Positions 28,972 to 37,414 of a DNA stretch of 64,000 bases are shown in pieces. The number at the start of each line of letters is the position of its first letter. The stretch's first letter is position 1. The position numbers and the translations under genes were made by a program. Source of the DNA: Stenotrophomonas pavanii (GTDB lineage: Bacteria > Pseudomonadota > Gammaproteobacteria > Xanthomonadales > Xanthomonadaceae); the NCBI RefSeq assembly GCF_900101175.1, contig NZ_FNFQ01000013.1, forward strand, positions 1 through 64,000, read 5' to 3'. The notes under the pieces were generated by a model. It did not search any database, was not told where the DNA came from, and saw only the letters and a program-made list of their open reading frames with translations.

Positions 28972-29666
28972 AAGCTGCCCTGCAGCGCCAGCTCCCAGCG
29001 TCCACCGGCATTGCCCGGGAACAGGCGCTTGGCGGCGTTGTCGGTGTCATGCACGGTGGCGCGCAGCTCCCATGCCGGGGTCAGCGTGGCAATGGCACTG
29101 AGCTGGCCATGCAGGTAATCCGGGCCCTGTGCGGTGGCCAGCCAGTACTGGCCCACCGCCGCTTCCAGGCGGAAGCGTTCATGCAGCGGCACACGCACGC
29201 CCAGCTGGGCATAAGTGCCGCGATGTCCGCCGGCCAGTGCATCGTTGGAATGGGCGACCTGCAGCCAGGCACGCTGCTTCCAGGTCGCGGTGGTGCTGAG
29301 CTCGGTCCAGTCCAGCGCGCGGCCGGTGCCCGGGTACACATAGCGGGTCAGGTTGGCATCCAGGGTCCAGTCCGGTGCCAGCGCGCCGGACCAGCCTGCC
29401 ACCAGATCGAACTCGCTGCGCGCGCCATTGTCCGGTTTGAACGAGACGTTGGAACCCCAGACGCTGGCGTACCACCCCGATGCGATCGCGATCTTCGCGC
29501 CGGCCTGTACTGCCGGGTCGCCCTCGCTCTGCGAACTGCCGCGCCACACGTAATCGCTGGTCAATGCGGCGCTGCCACTGGCCTGCACCTGTGCCTGCGC
29601 GCTGCCGATCCCGAGCAGCCCTGCCAGTGCGGCCACCACCGCCGCCATCATCCCCTTGCTGTTCAC
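28968..29666 (-). CDS. TIGR02001-type outer-membrane-like protein
   Basis: A 232-residue exported protein with a signal peptide (about 1-27, ending GSAQAQ). The mature part starts VQASGSAALTSDYVWRGSSQ, the hallmark (TSDY.wRG.SQ) of the Gcw_chp/TIGR02001 family, followed by alternating beta strands suggesting a small beta barrel. GTG 29666 follows GAGGA nine to ten bases upstream. The family's function is unknown. The gene converges on the MFS pump with a 4-bp overlap. Confidence 0.85.
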   Translation of the reverse strand: MNSKGMMAAVVAALAGLLGIGSAQAQVQASGSAALTSDYVWRGSSQSEGDPAVQAGAKIAIASGWYASVWGSNVSFKPDNGARSEFDLVAGWSGALAPDWTLDANLTRYVYPGTGRALDWTELSTTATWKQRAWLQVAHSNDALAGGHRGTYAQLGVRVPLHERFRLEAAVGQYWLATAQGPDYLHGQLSAIATLTPAWELRATVHDTDNAAKRLFPGNAGGRWELALQGSF

Positions 29667-29844
29667 TGCACTGTGTTCCTCGTCGAAGGCGGTCGCGCCG
29701 CCGGGACGGCAGTGTCGGGCGCGTGCCCGTAACGGATCGAGGGTGCTGCCCGGCCGGCGGCGCAAATTCGGCGTAAATCCCGTGGATCGGGGCCATGTGC
29801 CAGCGACGCGGTATCATGGCGCCCTGTTTCCAGGAACCAACCGC

Positions 29845-30234
29845 GTGGACGCCATCCTGACCCCGGTATCGATCGGCGAGCTGATCGACAAGATCACCAT
29901 TCTCCAGATCAAGGCCGAACGCATCGACGACGCCGCCAAGCTGGCCAACGTGCGCACCGAGCTGGACGGCCTGCTGCCCCTGTTGCAGCAGCAGTTGCAG
30001 GCACAGCCGGCGCTGGCCGCGCTGCAGCAGCAGTTGAAGGCGATCAACGAGCGCATGTGGGACATCCAGGACCAGCTGCGCGACAAGGAAGCGGCGCAGG
30101 TGTTCGACGATGCGTTCATCCAGCTGGCACGCGGCGTGTATGGCACCAATGGCGAACGCGTGCAGGTGAAGAACGAGATCAACCGCGTGGCCGGTTCGGC
30201 GCTGGTGGAAGAGAAGCAGTACCAGGGCGAGTGA
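29845..30234 (+). CDS. DUF6165 family protein
   Basis: A 129-residue soluble, mainly helical protein starting MDAILTPVSIGELIDKITIL, with AKLANVRTELDGLLPLL and a C-terminal GERVQVKNEINRVAGSALVE. This pattern belongs to DUF6165, found beside glycan or sulfotransferase genes in many bacteria. The GTG start has AGGA nine bases upstream. It stands alone here; function unknown. Confidence 0.8.
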   Translation: MDAILTPVSIGELIDKITILQIKAERIDDAAKLANVRTELDGLLPLLQQQLQAQPALAALQQQLKAINERMWDIQDQLRDKEAAQVFDDAFIQLARGVYGTNGERVQVKNEINRVAGSALVEEKQYQGE

Positions 30235-30240
30235 GCGCGC

Positions 30241-30939
30241 TCATCCGCATTCCAGCAGCTGCCGGAAGCGGAACAGGTCGCCGTCGCCGCGGATGCCGAG
30301 CTTGCGGTAGGCCGAGGTTTTCTGCGAACTGATCGTGCTGGCCGAGCGCCCTGACCGCAGGGCCATTTCGCTGGTGCTGAACCCTTTCAGCACCAGCCCA
30401 AGCACTTCACGTTCGCGCCGGCTCAGTGGCGCCAGCGTGGGCGCCGGCATCCTGCGGGTGCGTGGCAGGTTGAGTGCCGCACGCAGCTCCGGAGGCACGA
30501 AGCGCCCTCCGCGGGCGACCACGTCGATCGCGCGCAGCAGCAGGTCCGGCGGCGTCGACTTGGACAGGAAGCCACGCGCGCCGGCACGCATGGCGGTCGT
30601 TACCGTACTGGCATTGCAGTGCGCCGAAAGCACCAGTACCAGCAGTGCCGGCCAGCGCTGCGACAGCACGTGCAACAGCGCCATGCCATCGCCCAGGTTG
30701 CCCATCGGCAACGCATCGATCAGCAGCAGGTCGACGCAGCGTGGACTGCGCTGCAGCAGCTGCAGCAGATGGGCCTCGCTGGACAGGCTCACCCGGACCT
30801 GTACGCCACTGTGCTGGCGCAGCAGCACTTCCACGCCCAACCGCAGCACAGGATGCGGGTCCAGCAGCGCCAGGCGGCATGGCCGATCAGGCAGCAGGGG
30901 CGGGAGAGTGGGCGGCATCGCGGCATGTCCAGGCAACAT
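30241..30939 (-). CDS. orphan NarL/FixJ-family regulator with atypical receiver
   Basis: A 232-residue regulator. The receiver (about 20-140) has a single acidic residue where a pair is usual (LALLDPHPVLRLG, D27), a possible phospho-acceptor D75 (LLIDALPMG), and the conserved K in FLSKSTPP. The C-terminal LuxR helix-turn-helix reads LSRREREVLGLVLKGFSTSE followed by SASTISSQKTSAYRKLGI. GGTGG precedes ATG 30939; ATG 30918 is an alternative. It converges on the DUF6165 gene (6-bp gap). No kinase is adjacent. Confidence 0.87.
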   Translation of the reverse strand: MLPGHAAMPPTLPPLLPDRPCRLALLDPHPVLRLGVEVLLRQHSGVQVRVSLSSEAHLLQLLQRSPRCVDLLLIDALPMGNLGDGMALLHVLSQRWPALLVLVLSAHCNASTVTTAMRAGARGFLSKSTPPDLLLRAIDVVARGGRFVPPELRAALNLPRTRRMPAPTLAPLSRREREVLGLVLKGFSTSEMALRSGRSASTISSQKTSAYRKLGIRGDGDLFRFRQLLECG

Positions 30940-31035
30940 GGGGCATCCACCGTAGGCCGGTGCCCGCAGCGGCGGAATCCAATTCCTTGCAATGCCCGGC
31001 CCGCGCACGCCACCAGTCAGATGGCATTTCGTTTT

Positions 31036-31079
31036 TGCATCCCCGCAAATGCAACAGGCCCGGCAAATGCCGGGCCTGT
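31036..31079 (-). terminator. stem-loop downstream of ax21
   Basis: ACAGGCCCGGCA (31054-31065) pairs with TGCCGGGCCTGT (31068-31079), and a second small stem TGCAT ... ATGCA lies at 31036-31052. There is no long U-tract in the minus direction, so strength as a terminator is uncertain. Confidence 0.5.
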
Positions 31080-31117
31080 CGAAGCGTCTGCAGCGCGGAA
31101 TCGCGCCGAGGGCGCAA

Positions 31118-31690
31118 TTACCAGCTGAAGCGCGGGCCGACGGTGTATTCCTTGTCGCCGTGGCGGTTCATCTTCAGCTCGCCGTTCAGGCCCCAGTTCT
31201 GGTTCAGCTTGACCTGACCACCCAGGCGGCCGTACCACTGGCCATCCGGATTGACGCCGTGCTTCTTGGCGTAGTCTTCGTAGCCGACCATGCCGTAGAC
31301 CTCGGCGTGGGCGCCAAAGGCGGTGCGGATACCGGCTTCAGCGCTGTAGCCGTTGAAGTCCAGGCCGTGCTTCGGGTCGAACTTCTGGTAGGCGACGCGG
31401 GCAACGAAGTCGGTGGTCGGCGCGATTTCGACGTTGTAGCCGGCACCGATCTTCCACTGGTCAACCTTCAGGTTGGTGTGGTCGATTTCCTGGCGGCTGT
31501 ACTCGCCGAAGGCGTGGAAGTTCGGCAGGAAGCCGTACGAACCCTTCACGCCCCAGCCGTCGGCCTTGATGCCTTCAACGTCGGTCTTGGCGTAGTCGGC
31601 TTCGGCGTAGTTGTAGGACAGGTTCTCAGCAGCCGAGGCGGTGAACGGCAGGGCAGCGGCCAGGGCCAGAGCAATCAGCGAATTCTTCAT
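31118..31690 (-). CDS. ax21: Ax21 family outer-membrane protein
   Basis: A 190-residue protein with a signal peptide (cleavage after TASA) and mature start AENLSYNYAEADYAKTDVEG, characteristic of Ax21 of Xanthomonas and S. maltophilia. The remainder alternates aromatic and polar residues (for example VKGSYGFLPNFHAFGEYSRQ) and ends in GPRFSW with an aromatic C-terminus, as expected for a small outer-membrane beta barrel. Ax21 was once proposed as a secreted quorum signal and immune elicitor; central reports were withdrawn, so a plain OmpX-like barrel role is safer. It sits alone with about 280 bp upstream before the next gene. Confidence 0.92.
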   Translation of the reverse strand: MKNSLIALALAAALPFTASAAENLSYNYAEADYAKTDVEGIKADGWGVKGSYGFLPNFHAFGEYSRQEIDHTNLKVDQWKIGAGYNVEIAPTTDFVARVAYQKFDPKHGLDFNGYSAEAGIRTAFGAHAEVYGMVGYEDYAKKHGVNPDGQWYGRLGGQVKLNQNWGLNGELKMNRHGDKEYTVGPRFSW

Positions 31691-31973
31691 GGGGGTACAC
31701 CTTTACTTTCTTATGGTGTGCAGCAGCGCCAGGGCGCCATCGCATCGGGAATGTAAATTCTCCGTTATTCGCCACAACGCTCCCTGAAAACAGCAGTCTT
31801 CGCATTGCTGAATTTTCTGGCTTGATTCAGGCTCTATCTGGCATACGCGCGCGCCGCGCGTGCATTCTGCTTCCAGCTTTCACCCACCTTTCCCCCGATG
31901 TCGATCCGCGATGCCCGGGTTCGTCGGTTACTTGAAGACCGTGCATGCGGCACGGTCCATGCGGAGGCAGGCA

Positions 31974-32333
31974 ATGAGCTACATCGATGGTTTCGTCCTG
32001 GCGGTACCCACCGCCAACAAGGAGAAGTTCCTCGCCCATGCGCGCGCCGGCGACGTGGTGTTCATCGAATACGGCGCGCTGCGCGTGGTTGAGTGCTGGG
32101 GTGACGACGTACCGCACGGCAAGACCACCGACTTCTTCGGCGCGGTGAAAGCCACGCCGGAGGAGACGGTGGTGTTTTCCTGGATCGAATGGCCGGACAA
32201 GCCGACCCGCGACGCCGGCATGAAGAAGATGATGGAGGACCCACGGCTGGATCCGGCGAAGAATCCGATGCCGTTCGACGGTGCGCGGATGATCTACGGT
32301 GGCTTCGTGCCGATCTACGAGCTGACGCGCTGA
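31974..32333 (+). CDS. DUF1428 family protein
   Basis: A 119-residue protein starting MSYIDGFVLAVPTANKEKFL with CWGDDVPHGKTTDFFGAVKA, FSWIEWPDKPTRDAGMKKMM and PFDGARMIYGGF. These features are diagnostic of DUF1428, a dimeric alpha-beta barrel (ferredoxin-like) family of unknown function. GCGGAGG precedes the ATG. An upstream in-frame start would add 38 residues without family support. Confidence 0.9.
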   Translation: MSYIDGFVLAVPTANKEKFLAHARAGDVVFIEYGALRVVECWGDDVPHGKTTDFFGAVKATPEETVVFSWIEWPDKPTRDAGMKKMMEDPRLDPAKNPMPFDGARMIYGGFVPIYELTR

Positions 32334-32348
32334 AGCCGGCGGACGTGC

Positions 32349-33029
32349 TCAGCGCGCGTCCGTTTCATCGCTGCCAGCGGCATGGCCGGCGCCCAGTGCG
32401 GCGCCGGCGCCGAGGCCCATGCCGCCCATCCCGGCGCCCATGCCGCCCCCGCCGCCCGCACGCCCGCTCCTGGCATCGCCATCATTGCGGCCCTTGCCAC
32501 CGCCACTGGCACCAGGCCGGGTCGGGCCCTGCGGTGGAATCTTCAGGTCGGCCGGAATCGGGGCGAGGCCCAGTGCTTCGCGCACGAAGTCACGCAGCGA
32601 CACCACCAGTTCGTGGGTATGCACCGGGCGCCCCTGCGCCAGTTCATGGGCGGCACGCGCGGCCAGCCGCACCTGTTCGTCGGTGCCCAGCAACAGGATG
32701 TCCGACAATGCGGCTTCGACCGCGTCACGGATGCGCCGCGCGCGGTCCGAGCGCGGCTCGGCGATGGCTTCGGCACCTTCGCGCTGGCCCAGGTCGCGAC
32801 GATGGCGCGGATCCACGCCCAGCTCGCCGGTGAACGAACCACCGAGGGTCTTGTAGGCCGCCATCAGCGTGCGCAGCCGCTCGTTGATCTGCCGGTTCTC
32901 GCGCTCGCGGCGCTGCTGCAGGGTCTGCATCACCAGCAGGCGGATGCCCACGCCCAGCAGGGTGATCAGGACCAGGCCGGCCAACGTGGACAGCACGCCC
33001 TGCCAGGAACTGAAGTCGATACCGCGCAT
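32349..33029 (-). CDS. membrane-anchored protein with Gly-rich tail, unknown function
   Basis: 226 residues: one N-terminal membrane segment (about 12-33, LSTLAGLVLITLLGVGIRLL), an Arg-rich helical stretch (about 37-60), a soluble helical middle (about 95-160, VEAALSDILLLGTDEQVRLA), and a tail (about 170-226) very rich in Gly, Met and Ala (GGGGGMGAGMGGMGLGAG). The tail should be disordered. It converges on the DUF1428 gene (15-bp gap). I do not recognise the family. Confidence 0.75.
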   Translation of the reverse strand: MRGIDFSSWQGVLSTLAGLVLITLLGVGIRLLVMQTLQQRRERENRQINERLRTLMAAYKTLGGSFTGELGVDPRHRRDLGQREGAEAIAEPRSDRARRIRDAVEAALSDILLLGTDEQVRLAARAAHELAQGRPVHTHELVVSLRDFVREALGLAPIPADLKIPPQGPTRPGASGGGKGRNDGDARSGRAGGGGGMGAGMGGMGLGAGAALGAGHAAGSDETDAR

Positions 33030-33087
33030 GCGTGGGCTCCGGCGGGAAGAACCTGCATCTTGCCCCAGTCCCTGCCCCGGAAACGCG

Positions 33088-33120
33088 AAGGCCCCGCCAC
33101 CCGGTGGGCGGCAGGGCCTT
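33088..33120 (-). terminator. stem-loop after the histone-like gene
   Basis: AAGGCCCCGCC ... GGCGGCAGGGCCTT forms an imperfect stem 15 bases beyond the stop of the Lys/Ala-rich gene, reading on the minus strand. The following T-content is low, so it is a moderate candidate. Confidence 0.55.
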
Positions 33121-33134
33121 CGGTCACGGCGCGA

Positions 33135-34025
33135 TTACTTGCGCTTGGCGACCTTGCGCACGGCCTTGGCCGGCGCCTTCTTGGCAGCGACCTTCTTCAG
33201 CGGCGCAGTCTTCTTGGCGACCGTCTTGCGGGTGGCGGCGACCTTCTTGCCCACCGCCTTCTTGGCGACGGCGGTCTTCTTGCCGACAACCTTCTTGGCA
33301 GCGGCGGTCTTCTTGCCGACGGCCTTCTTGGCAACAGCAGCCTTCTTGCCGACCACCTTCTTGGCGGCTGCGGTCTTCTTGGTAGCGACCTTCTTGGTGG
33401 CGGCAACCTTCTTGCCGACAACCTTCTTCGCAGCCACGGCCTTCTTGCCGGCGACCTTCTTGGCGGCAACGGTCTTCTTGGCCACAGCCTTCCTGGCGGT
33501 GGCGACCTTCTTGCCAACCACCTTCTTGGCGGCCGCGGTCTTCTTGGCAACGGTCTTCTTCGCGACGGCGGCCTTCTTGGTGGCGGCCTTCTTCACGGTG
33601 GCGACCTTCTTGCCGGCAGCCTGGGTGGCGGCCTTGGTGGTCTTCTTGGCGGCGGCAGCCTTCTTGGTCACGGCCTTGCCCGCGGCGGCCTTCTTCTTGG
33701 CCACTTCCTTCTTCAGGGCAGCGGCTTCGGCCTTGGCGTTCTGCTTGGCCGCTTCCAGCTTCTTCTTGGCGTTGGCAACGGTCTTGCCGACCGACTTGGC
33801 GGCCTTCTCGGCCTTCTTGGCCACGGTCTTCTCGACCTTGGCGACAGCCTTCCTGGCCTTGGCAACGCGGGTGCCGGCCGCCTTGGTGGCGCGCTTGACG
33901 GTCTTCTTGACCGACTTCACTGCGTCTTCGGCAGCGTGGGCGATGGTCTCGCCAACGTTGGTGGCGGTTTCTTTGACGTTCTCGACGGCGTCGGTCACGA
34001 CCGACACACCATTACCGTTGCTCAT
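33135..34025 (-). CDS. histone H1-like Lys/Ala-rich repeat protein
   Basis: A 296-residue, strongly basic protein. Residues 1-110 form a helical head ([20 protein letters not shown], then [15 protein letters not shown]) with some phasin-like periodicity. Residues 110-296 are tandem short blocks of the kind [25 protein letters not shown] and [10 protein letters not shown], more than twenty in all. This resembles bacterial H1 homologues (Hc1) and AlgP, which bind DNA or polyphosphate. GGAGGG precedes the ATG. The DNA repeat (CTTCTTGGC units) makes copy-number change by slippage likely. Nucleoid role is an inference. Confidence 0.85.
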   Translation of the reverse strand: MSNGNGVSVVTDAVENVKETATNVGETIAHAAEDAVKSVKKTVKRATKAAGTRVAKARKAVAKVEKTVAKKAEKAAKSVGKTVANAKKKLEAAKQNAKAEAAALKKEVAKKKAAAGKAVTKKAAAAKKTTKAATQAAGKKVATVKKAATKKAAVAKKTVAKKTAAAKKVVGKKVATARKAVAKKTVAAKKVAGKKAVAAKKVVGKKVAATKKVATKKTAAAKKVVGKKAAVAKKAVGKKTAAAKKVVGKKTAVAKKAVGKKVAATRKTVAKKTAPLKKVAAKKAPAKAVRKVAKRK

Positions 34026-34515
34026 GTTGCCCTCCTGCGGGCCTTAAGTATCAAAACGGGGCGATGCTATACCGACATTGACGATCGTGGAACGGGGCAT
34101 GCGCCCGCAATCGCATCTGCTGCGACACCGATGGTGTACGCAGCCGTCCCCACCATCGCCTGCGCTTTGCAGCAAACCCCTTTTTTTCAGCGATGTGCCG
34201 CGCCCATCGCGTGGTGTCCGGCAGGCCCCGCGCGTGCCCGCGCGAAGGCGGCAGCCTGTACGCGCCGTGGCGCATTGCGGCGCCGGCTTGCGCGGAACTG
34301 CGCAAGGTTCGGCTGCGGCCGGCGCGCTCGGCGATCGCCTTCGGTGGCTCGCGAATCCGCTGCCCGGTGTGTCGCTACGGCCCTGTTTCCGCCCCTGCCG
34401 CCGACGTCCAGGCACGCCGTTTTCATGGCGCATTTATCCAGATCGCGACACACTCATTCAGCTTGTTTTACCGTAGGGCCGAACCGCCCCCACCCACGCC
34501 AGCGAACCGACTCCC
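34026..34515. other. 490-bp intergenic region between divergent histone-like and DegP/Q genes
   Basis: No convincing gene, RNA or repeat is seen on either strand. It must hold the promoters of both flanking genes. A TATAGC -10-like hexamer lies on the minus strand near 34067-34072. A CCCCTTTTTTT tract is at 34177-34187 without a clear stem. Open frames here lack ribosome sites and have shadow-like composition. Confidence 0.5.
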
Positions 34516-35949
34516 ATGCGACCGCTACCTACCCTGCTCACGCTCGCAATCGCCGCCGCCTTCGGCGGCTTCGTTGCCACCGGCCTCAATGCGCACCTGG
34601 ACAACCGTGCCGACGCAGCGCCACTGCCTGCGGTGCTGCCGACCACCGCGGCGCTGCCGGCCTCGGTGGCCGGGCAGGCGGTGCCGTCGCTGGCGCCGAT
34701 GCTGGAAAAGGCGATGCCGGCGGTGGTCAGCGTCAATACCAAGCAGGTGGTGCGCGTGCGCAACCCCTTCTTCAACGACCCGTTCTTCCGCCGCCTGTTC
34801 CCGGACATCCCGCAGGAACGCATCAATGAATCACTGGGCTCGGGCGTGATCATCGATGCCCGGGAGGGCCTGGTGCTGACCAACCACCACGTCATCGACA
34901 ACGCCGATGACGTGCAGGTGACCCTGGCCGACGGGCGCACGGTGAAAGCGGAGTTCCTCGGTTCGGACCGCGATACCGACATCGCGCTGATCCGCATCCC
35001 GGCGCAGAACCTGACCGACATCAAGCTCGGCAACAGCGACCAGCTGCGCGTGGGCGACTTCGTGGTGGCGATCGGCAATCCGTTCGGCTTCAGCCAGACG
35101 GTCACCTCGGGCATCGTTTCGGCGGTGGGCCGCAGCGGCATCCGTGGGCTGGGCTACCAGAACTTCATCCAGACCGACGCGTCGATCAACCCGGGCAACT
35201 CCGGTGGCGCGCTGGTCGACCTGCAGGGCCAGCTGGTCGGCATCAATACCGCCAGCTTCAACCCGCAGGGCAGCATGGCCGGCAACATCGGCCTGGGCCT
35301 GGCCATTCCATCCAACCTGGCGCGCAGCGTGGTGGACCAGCTGGTCAAGCACGGCGTGGTGGTGCGTGGCACGCTGGGCGTGGAGAGCCAGAACCTGACC
35401 GCGCAGATCGCGCAGGGCCTGGGCCTGGGCGAAACCCGTGGCGCGCTGATCACGCGGGTACTGGCCGGCTCGGCCGCGGCCGCGGCCGGACTGAAGCCGG
35501 GCGACGTGGTGGTTTCGGCCAACGGCCAGCGCGTGGACAGCGCCGAAGCGCTGCACAACGTGGAAGGCCTGGCGGCGGTCGGCAGCCCGATGACGCTGGA
35601 CGTGCGCCGCGAAGGCAAGCCCCTGCAGATCAAGGCAACGCTGAAGGAACAGGCGCGTGCGGTCAGCGGTGAGAGCCTGGACCCGCGCCTGACCGGCGCG
35701 ACCTTCGTCGACCTGCCCGAGTCGCTGCGGCAATCGGGTGTCGGCGGCGTACTGGTCAGCGAGGTCAAGCGCGGCAGCCGCGCGGCCAGCAATGGCCTGC
35801 AGCAGGGCGACATCATCACCGACGCCACCGTCGGTGAGTTCGCCGATCTGGCCAGCTGGCGTGCCAACTTCCAGCAACGCCCGCCGACCCTGGTGGTGCG
35901 CGTGCTGCGCAACAACGGCCAGCAGCAGGGCCAGCTCGTGATGCGCTGA
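34516..35949 (+). CDS. DegP/DegQ-family periplasmic serine endoprotease (HtrA)
   Basis: A 477-residue HtrA protease that degrades or refolds damaged envelope proteins. It has a signal peptide or N-terminal anchor (about 1-27), a trypsin-like domain with the catalytic triad H125 (TNHHVID), D155 (DRDTDIALIRI) and S229 (NPGNSGG), and two PDZ domains (about 285-380 and 395-477, with RGTLGVESQNLT and AAAAAGLKPGDVVVSANG). An LA-loop with NPFFNDPFFRRLF is present. Two PDZ domains place it with DegP/DegQ rather than DegS. Confidence 0.95.
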   Translation: MRPLPTLLTLAIAAAFGGFVATGLNAHLDNRADAAPLPAVLPTTAALPASVAGQAVPSLAPMLEKAMPAVVSVNTKQVVRVRNPFFNDPFFRRLFPDIPQERINESLGSGVIIDAREGLVLTNHHVIDNADDVQVTLADGRTVKAEFLGSDRDTDIALIRIPAQNLTDIKLGNSDQLRVGDFVVAIGNPFGFSQTVTSGIVSAVGRSGIRGLGYQNFIQTDASINPGNSGGALVDLQGQLVGINTASFNPQGSMAGNIGLGLAIPSNLARSVVDQLVKHGVVVRGTLGVESQNLTAQIAQGLGLGETRGALITRVLAGSAAAAAGLKPGDVVVSANGQRVDSAEALHNVEGLAAVGSPMTLDVRREGKPLQIKATLKEQARAVSGESLDPRLTGATFVDLPESLRQSGVGGVLVSEVKRGSRAASNGLQQGDIITDATVGEFADLASWRANFQQRPPTLVVRVLRNNGQQQGQLVMR

Positions 35950-36050
35950 TCGCCCTGCCGTAACACCCCCTATACCCTGGCAATGGTATTGCTGTCAGTC
36001 CAGGTCGGCACCGCCGACGCCCGTTCCCCCATCGCAACAGGAGTGATTCG

Positions 36051-36416
36051 ATGAGCCCCACCAATACCGAGAACCTGAAGGAACACCTGGGTGAAGCCGG
36101 TTCCCACCTGAAGCAGGCCGCCAGCGCCGCCGGCGGTGCGATCAAGGGCGCCACCGGTGCAGCAACCGACGAGCTGCGCATCGGCAAGGCCAACGTGAAG
36201 GCCGAACTGTCCGACAGCGCGCTGTCCGGCCTGGCCGCCGCCGAGTTCGGCGGTGCCGCCGCCAAGGAACAGGTCGACGCACTGATGGACAAGGGCAAGG
36301 ACCTGATCGACAGCGCCGCCGAGCTGATCCGCGAGCGTCCGCTGGCCTCGTTCGGCGTCGCCTTCGCTACCGGCTGGATCATTGCCAAGCTGGCCCGCGG
36401 CAGCAGCGACAAGTAA
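36051..36416 (+). CDS. YqjD/ElaB-like (DUF883-type) membrane protein
   Basis: A 121-residue protein. The helical N-terminal part is Ala/Lys/Glu-rich (about 5-90), and the C-terminus has ELIRERPLASFGVAFATGWI followed by IAKLARGSSDK, the conserved membrane-anchored tail of YqjD/ElaB/YgaM proteins. In E. coli this family associates with ribosomes at the membrane in stationary phase. CAGGAG precedes the ATG. It heads a three-gene run matching yqjD-yqjE-yqjK. Confidence 0.82.
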   Translation: MSPTNTENLKEHLGEAGSHLKQAASAAGGAIKGATGAATDELRIGKANVKAELSDSALSGLAAAEFGGAAAKEQVDALMDKGKDLIDSAAELIRERPLASFGVAFATGWIIAKLARGSSDK

Positions 36417-36424
36417 GCTGCGGC

Positions 36425-36895
36425 GTGAGCGAAGACAACGCGCAAGCCCCTGATCCGGCGGCCACCCCGCCGCTGGATGAGAGCATCCGCCAGGTCGGCG
36501 CGGCCGGTCGTGCCGCCGCCGATTCGGCCAAGCACACCGTGCGCTCGCTGCGCCGGCTGGCCTCGGCCGACTTCGCCCTGGCCCGCAGTGCCTTCGGCCG
36601 TGCGCTGGCCTGGGCCGGCGTGGCGATCGTATTTGGTGCCTCGGCCTGGCTGCTGATGGCGGCCACCCTCATCGCGCTGCTGCAGAGCTGGGGTCTGAGC
36701 TGGCTGCAGGCGCTGCTGATCACCTCGCTGCTGAGCCTGGCCGTCACCGGCTATGCCATCTGGCGGGTGTCCTACTTCTTCCACCACACCGGCATGCACG
36801 CCACCCGGCGCCAACTGTCACGCCTGGGGCTGTTCGACGAGCCCAGCGAGGACGATCCGGATGCCGAGGTGCAGCTGCCCGAGGGCAAGCCATGA
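36425..36895 (+). CDS. phage-holin-superfamily (YqjE-like) membrane protein
   Basis: 156 residues with two membrane segments (about 62-85 and 92-118) connected by a tight turn and flanked by charged ends, the layout of the DUF1469/YqjE (Phage_holin_3_6) family. It starts with GTG eight bases after the previous stop, and its 3' end overlaps the next ORF by 4 bp. The name holin reflects topology only; no lysis module is present. Confidence 0.78.
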   Translation: MSEDNAQAPDPAATPPLDESIRQVGAAGRAAADSAKHTVRSLRRLASADFALARSAFGRALAWAGVAIVFGASAWLLMAATLIALLQSWGLSWLQALLITSLLSLAVTGYAIWRVSYFFHHTGMHATRRQLSRLGLFDEPSEDDPDAEVQLPEGKP

Positions 36896-37347
36896 AGTTC
36901 GGTGCGCTGCAGCGGCGGGTAAAACGCTGCGAACAGGTGGTGACCGTGCGCCTGGTCGAAACCCAGGACCACTGGTCCACGCTCAGCCAGGTCTGGCGCC
37001 GGGGCTGGTCGCCGCTGCGCATCGTCGTGGTCGGACTGGCCGGTGGTTTCATCGCCGGCAAGCTGGAAGTGCCGGGCAAGGTGAACGGTGCGCGCTGGCT
37101 GCAGATGGCCGGTTCGGTCTCGAACCTGTTCGCCAGTGCACAGGCGGCGTTCGCCACCGCGATGGCGGCACAGGCGGCAGCCACAGCCGACGACGCGGCC
37201 GAAGAAGCCGGCGATGCCAGCGAACAGGCGCAGGCAGCCGTCTCCGCCGCCGATGCACGGCCCGCAGCGGCGCCGCGACCGGTGCCGGAAGCGGAGCTGC
37301 GCGAACCGCGTCCGGCCGAAGCGGCCACCGAGCTGTCCGAACGTTGA
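36892..37347 (+). CDS. small membrane-associated protein, third gene of yqjDE-like operon
   Basis: 151 residues: a basic N-terminal region (MKFGALQRRVKRCEQVVTVR), a hydrophobic stretch (about 43-58, PLRIVVVGLAGGFIAGKL), and a long Ala/Glu-rich tail (about 75-151) that looks disordered. It overlaps the previous gene by 4 bp. Position suggests a counterpart of YqjK, although sequence similarity is not obvious. Confidence 0.7.
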   Translation: MKFGALQRRVKRCEQVVTVRLVETQDHWSTLSQVWRRGWSPLRIVVVGLAGGFIAGKLEVPGKVNGARWLQMAGSVSNLFASAQAAFATAMAAQAAATADDAAEEAGDASEQAQAAVSAADARPAAAPRPVPEAELREPRPAEAATELSER

Positions 37348-37414
37348 TCCATGGAAACCGCCGCGCCGCAGACGGCCGGCGGATAATGCGTTTCCCTTTC
37401 CGGCTGGTGCGTCG

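Noticed and set aside
33135..33700. Regular short DNA repeats considered as a CRISPR array
   Set aside because: Units are in frame within a coding sequence, vary in length, have no unique spacers of constant size, and there are no cas genes.
34026..34515. Small genes or a structured RNA in the histone-like/DegP intergenic region
   Set aside because: Frames present lack ribosome sites and no consistent stem-loop set or terminator was found.
32382..34829. An 815-codon plus-strand frame with many Leu-Leu-Gly-Gly repeats
   Set aside because: The repeats are the reverse reading of the Lys/Ala repeats of the H1-like gene; it runs across gene boundaries and an intergenic region.
36425..36895. Holin-like gene as evidence of a prophage
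   Set aside because: No endolysin, capsid or integrase nearby; the gene fits the yqjE chromosomal family.
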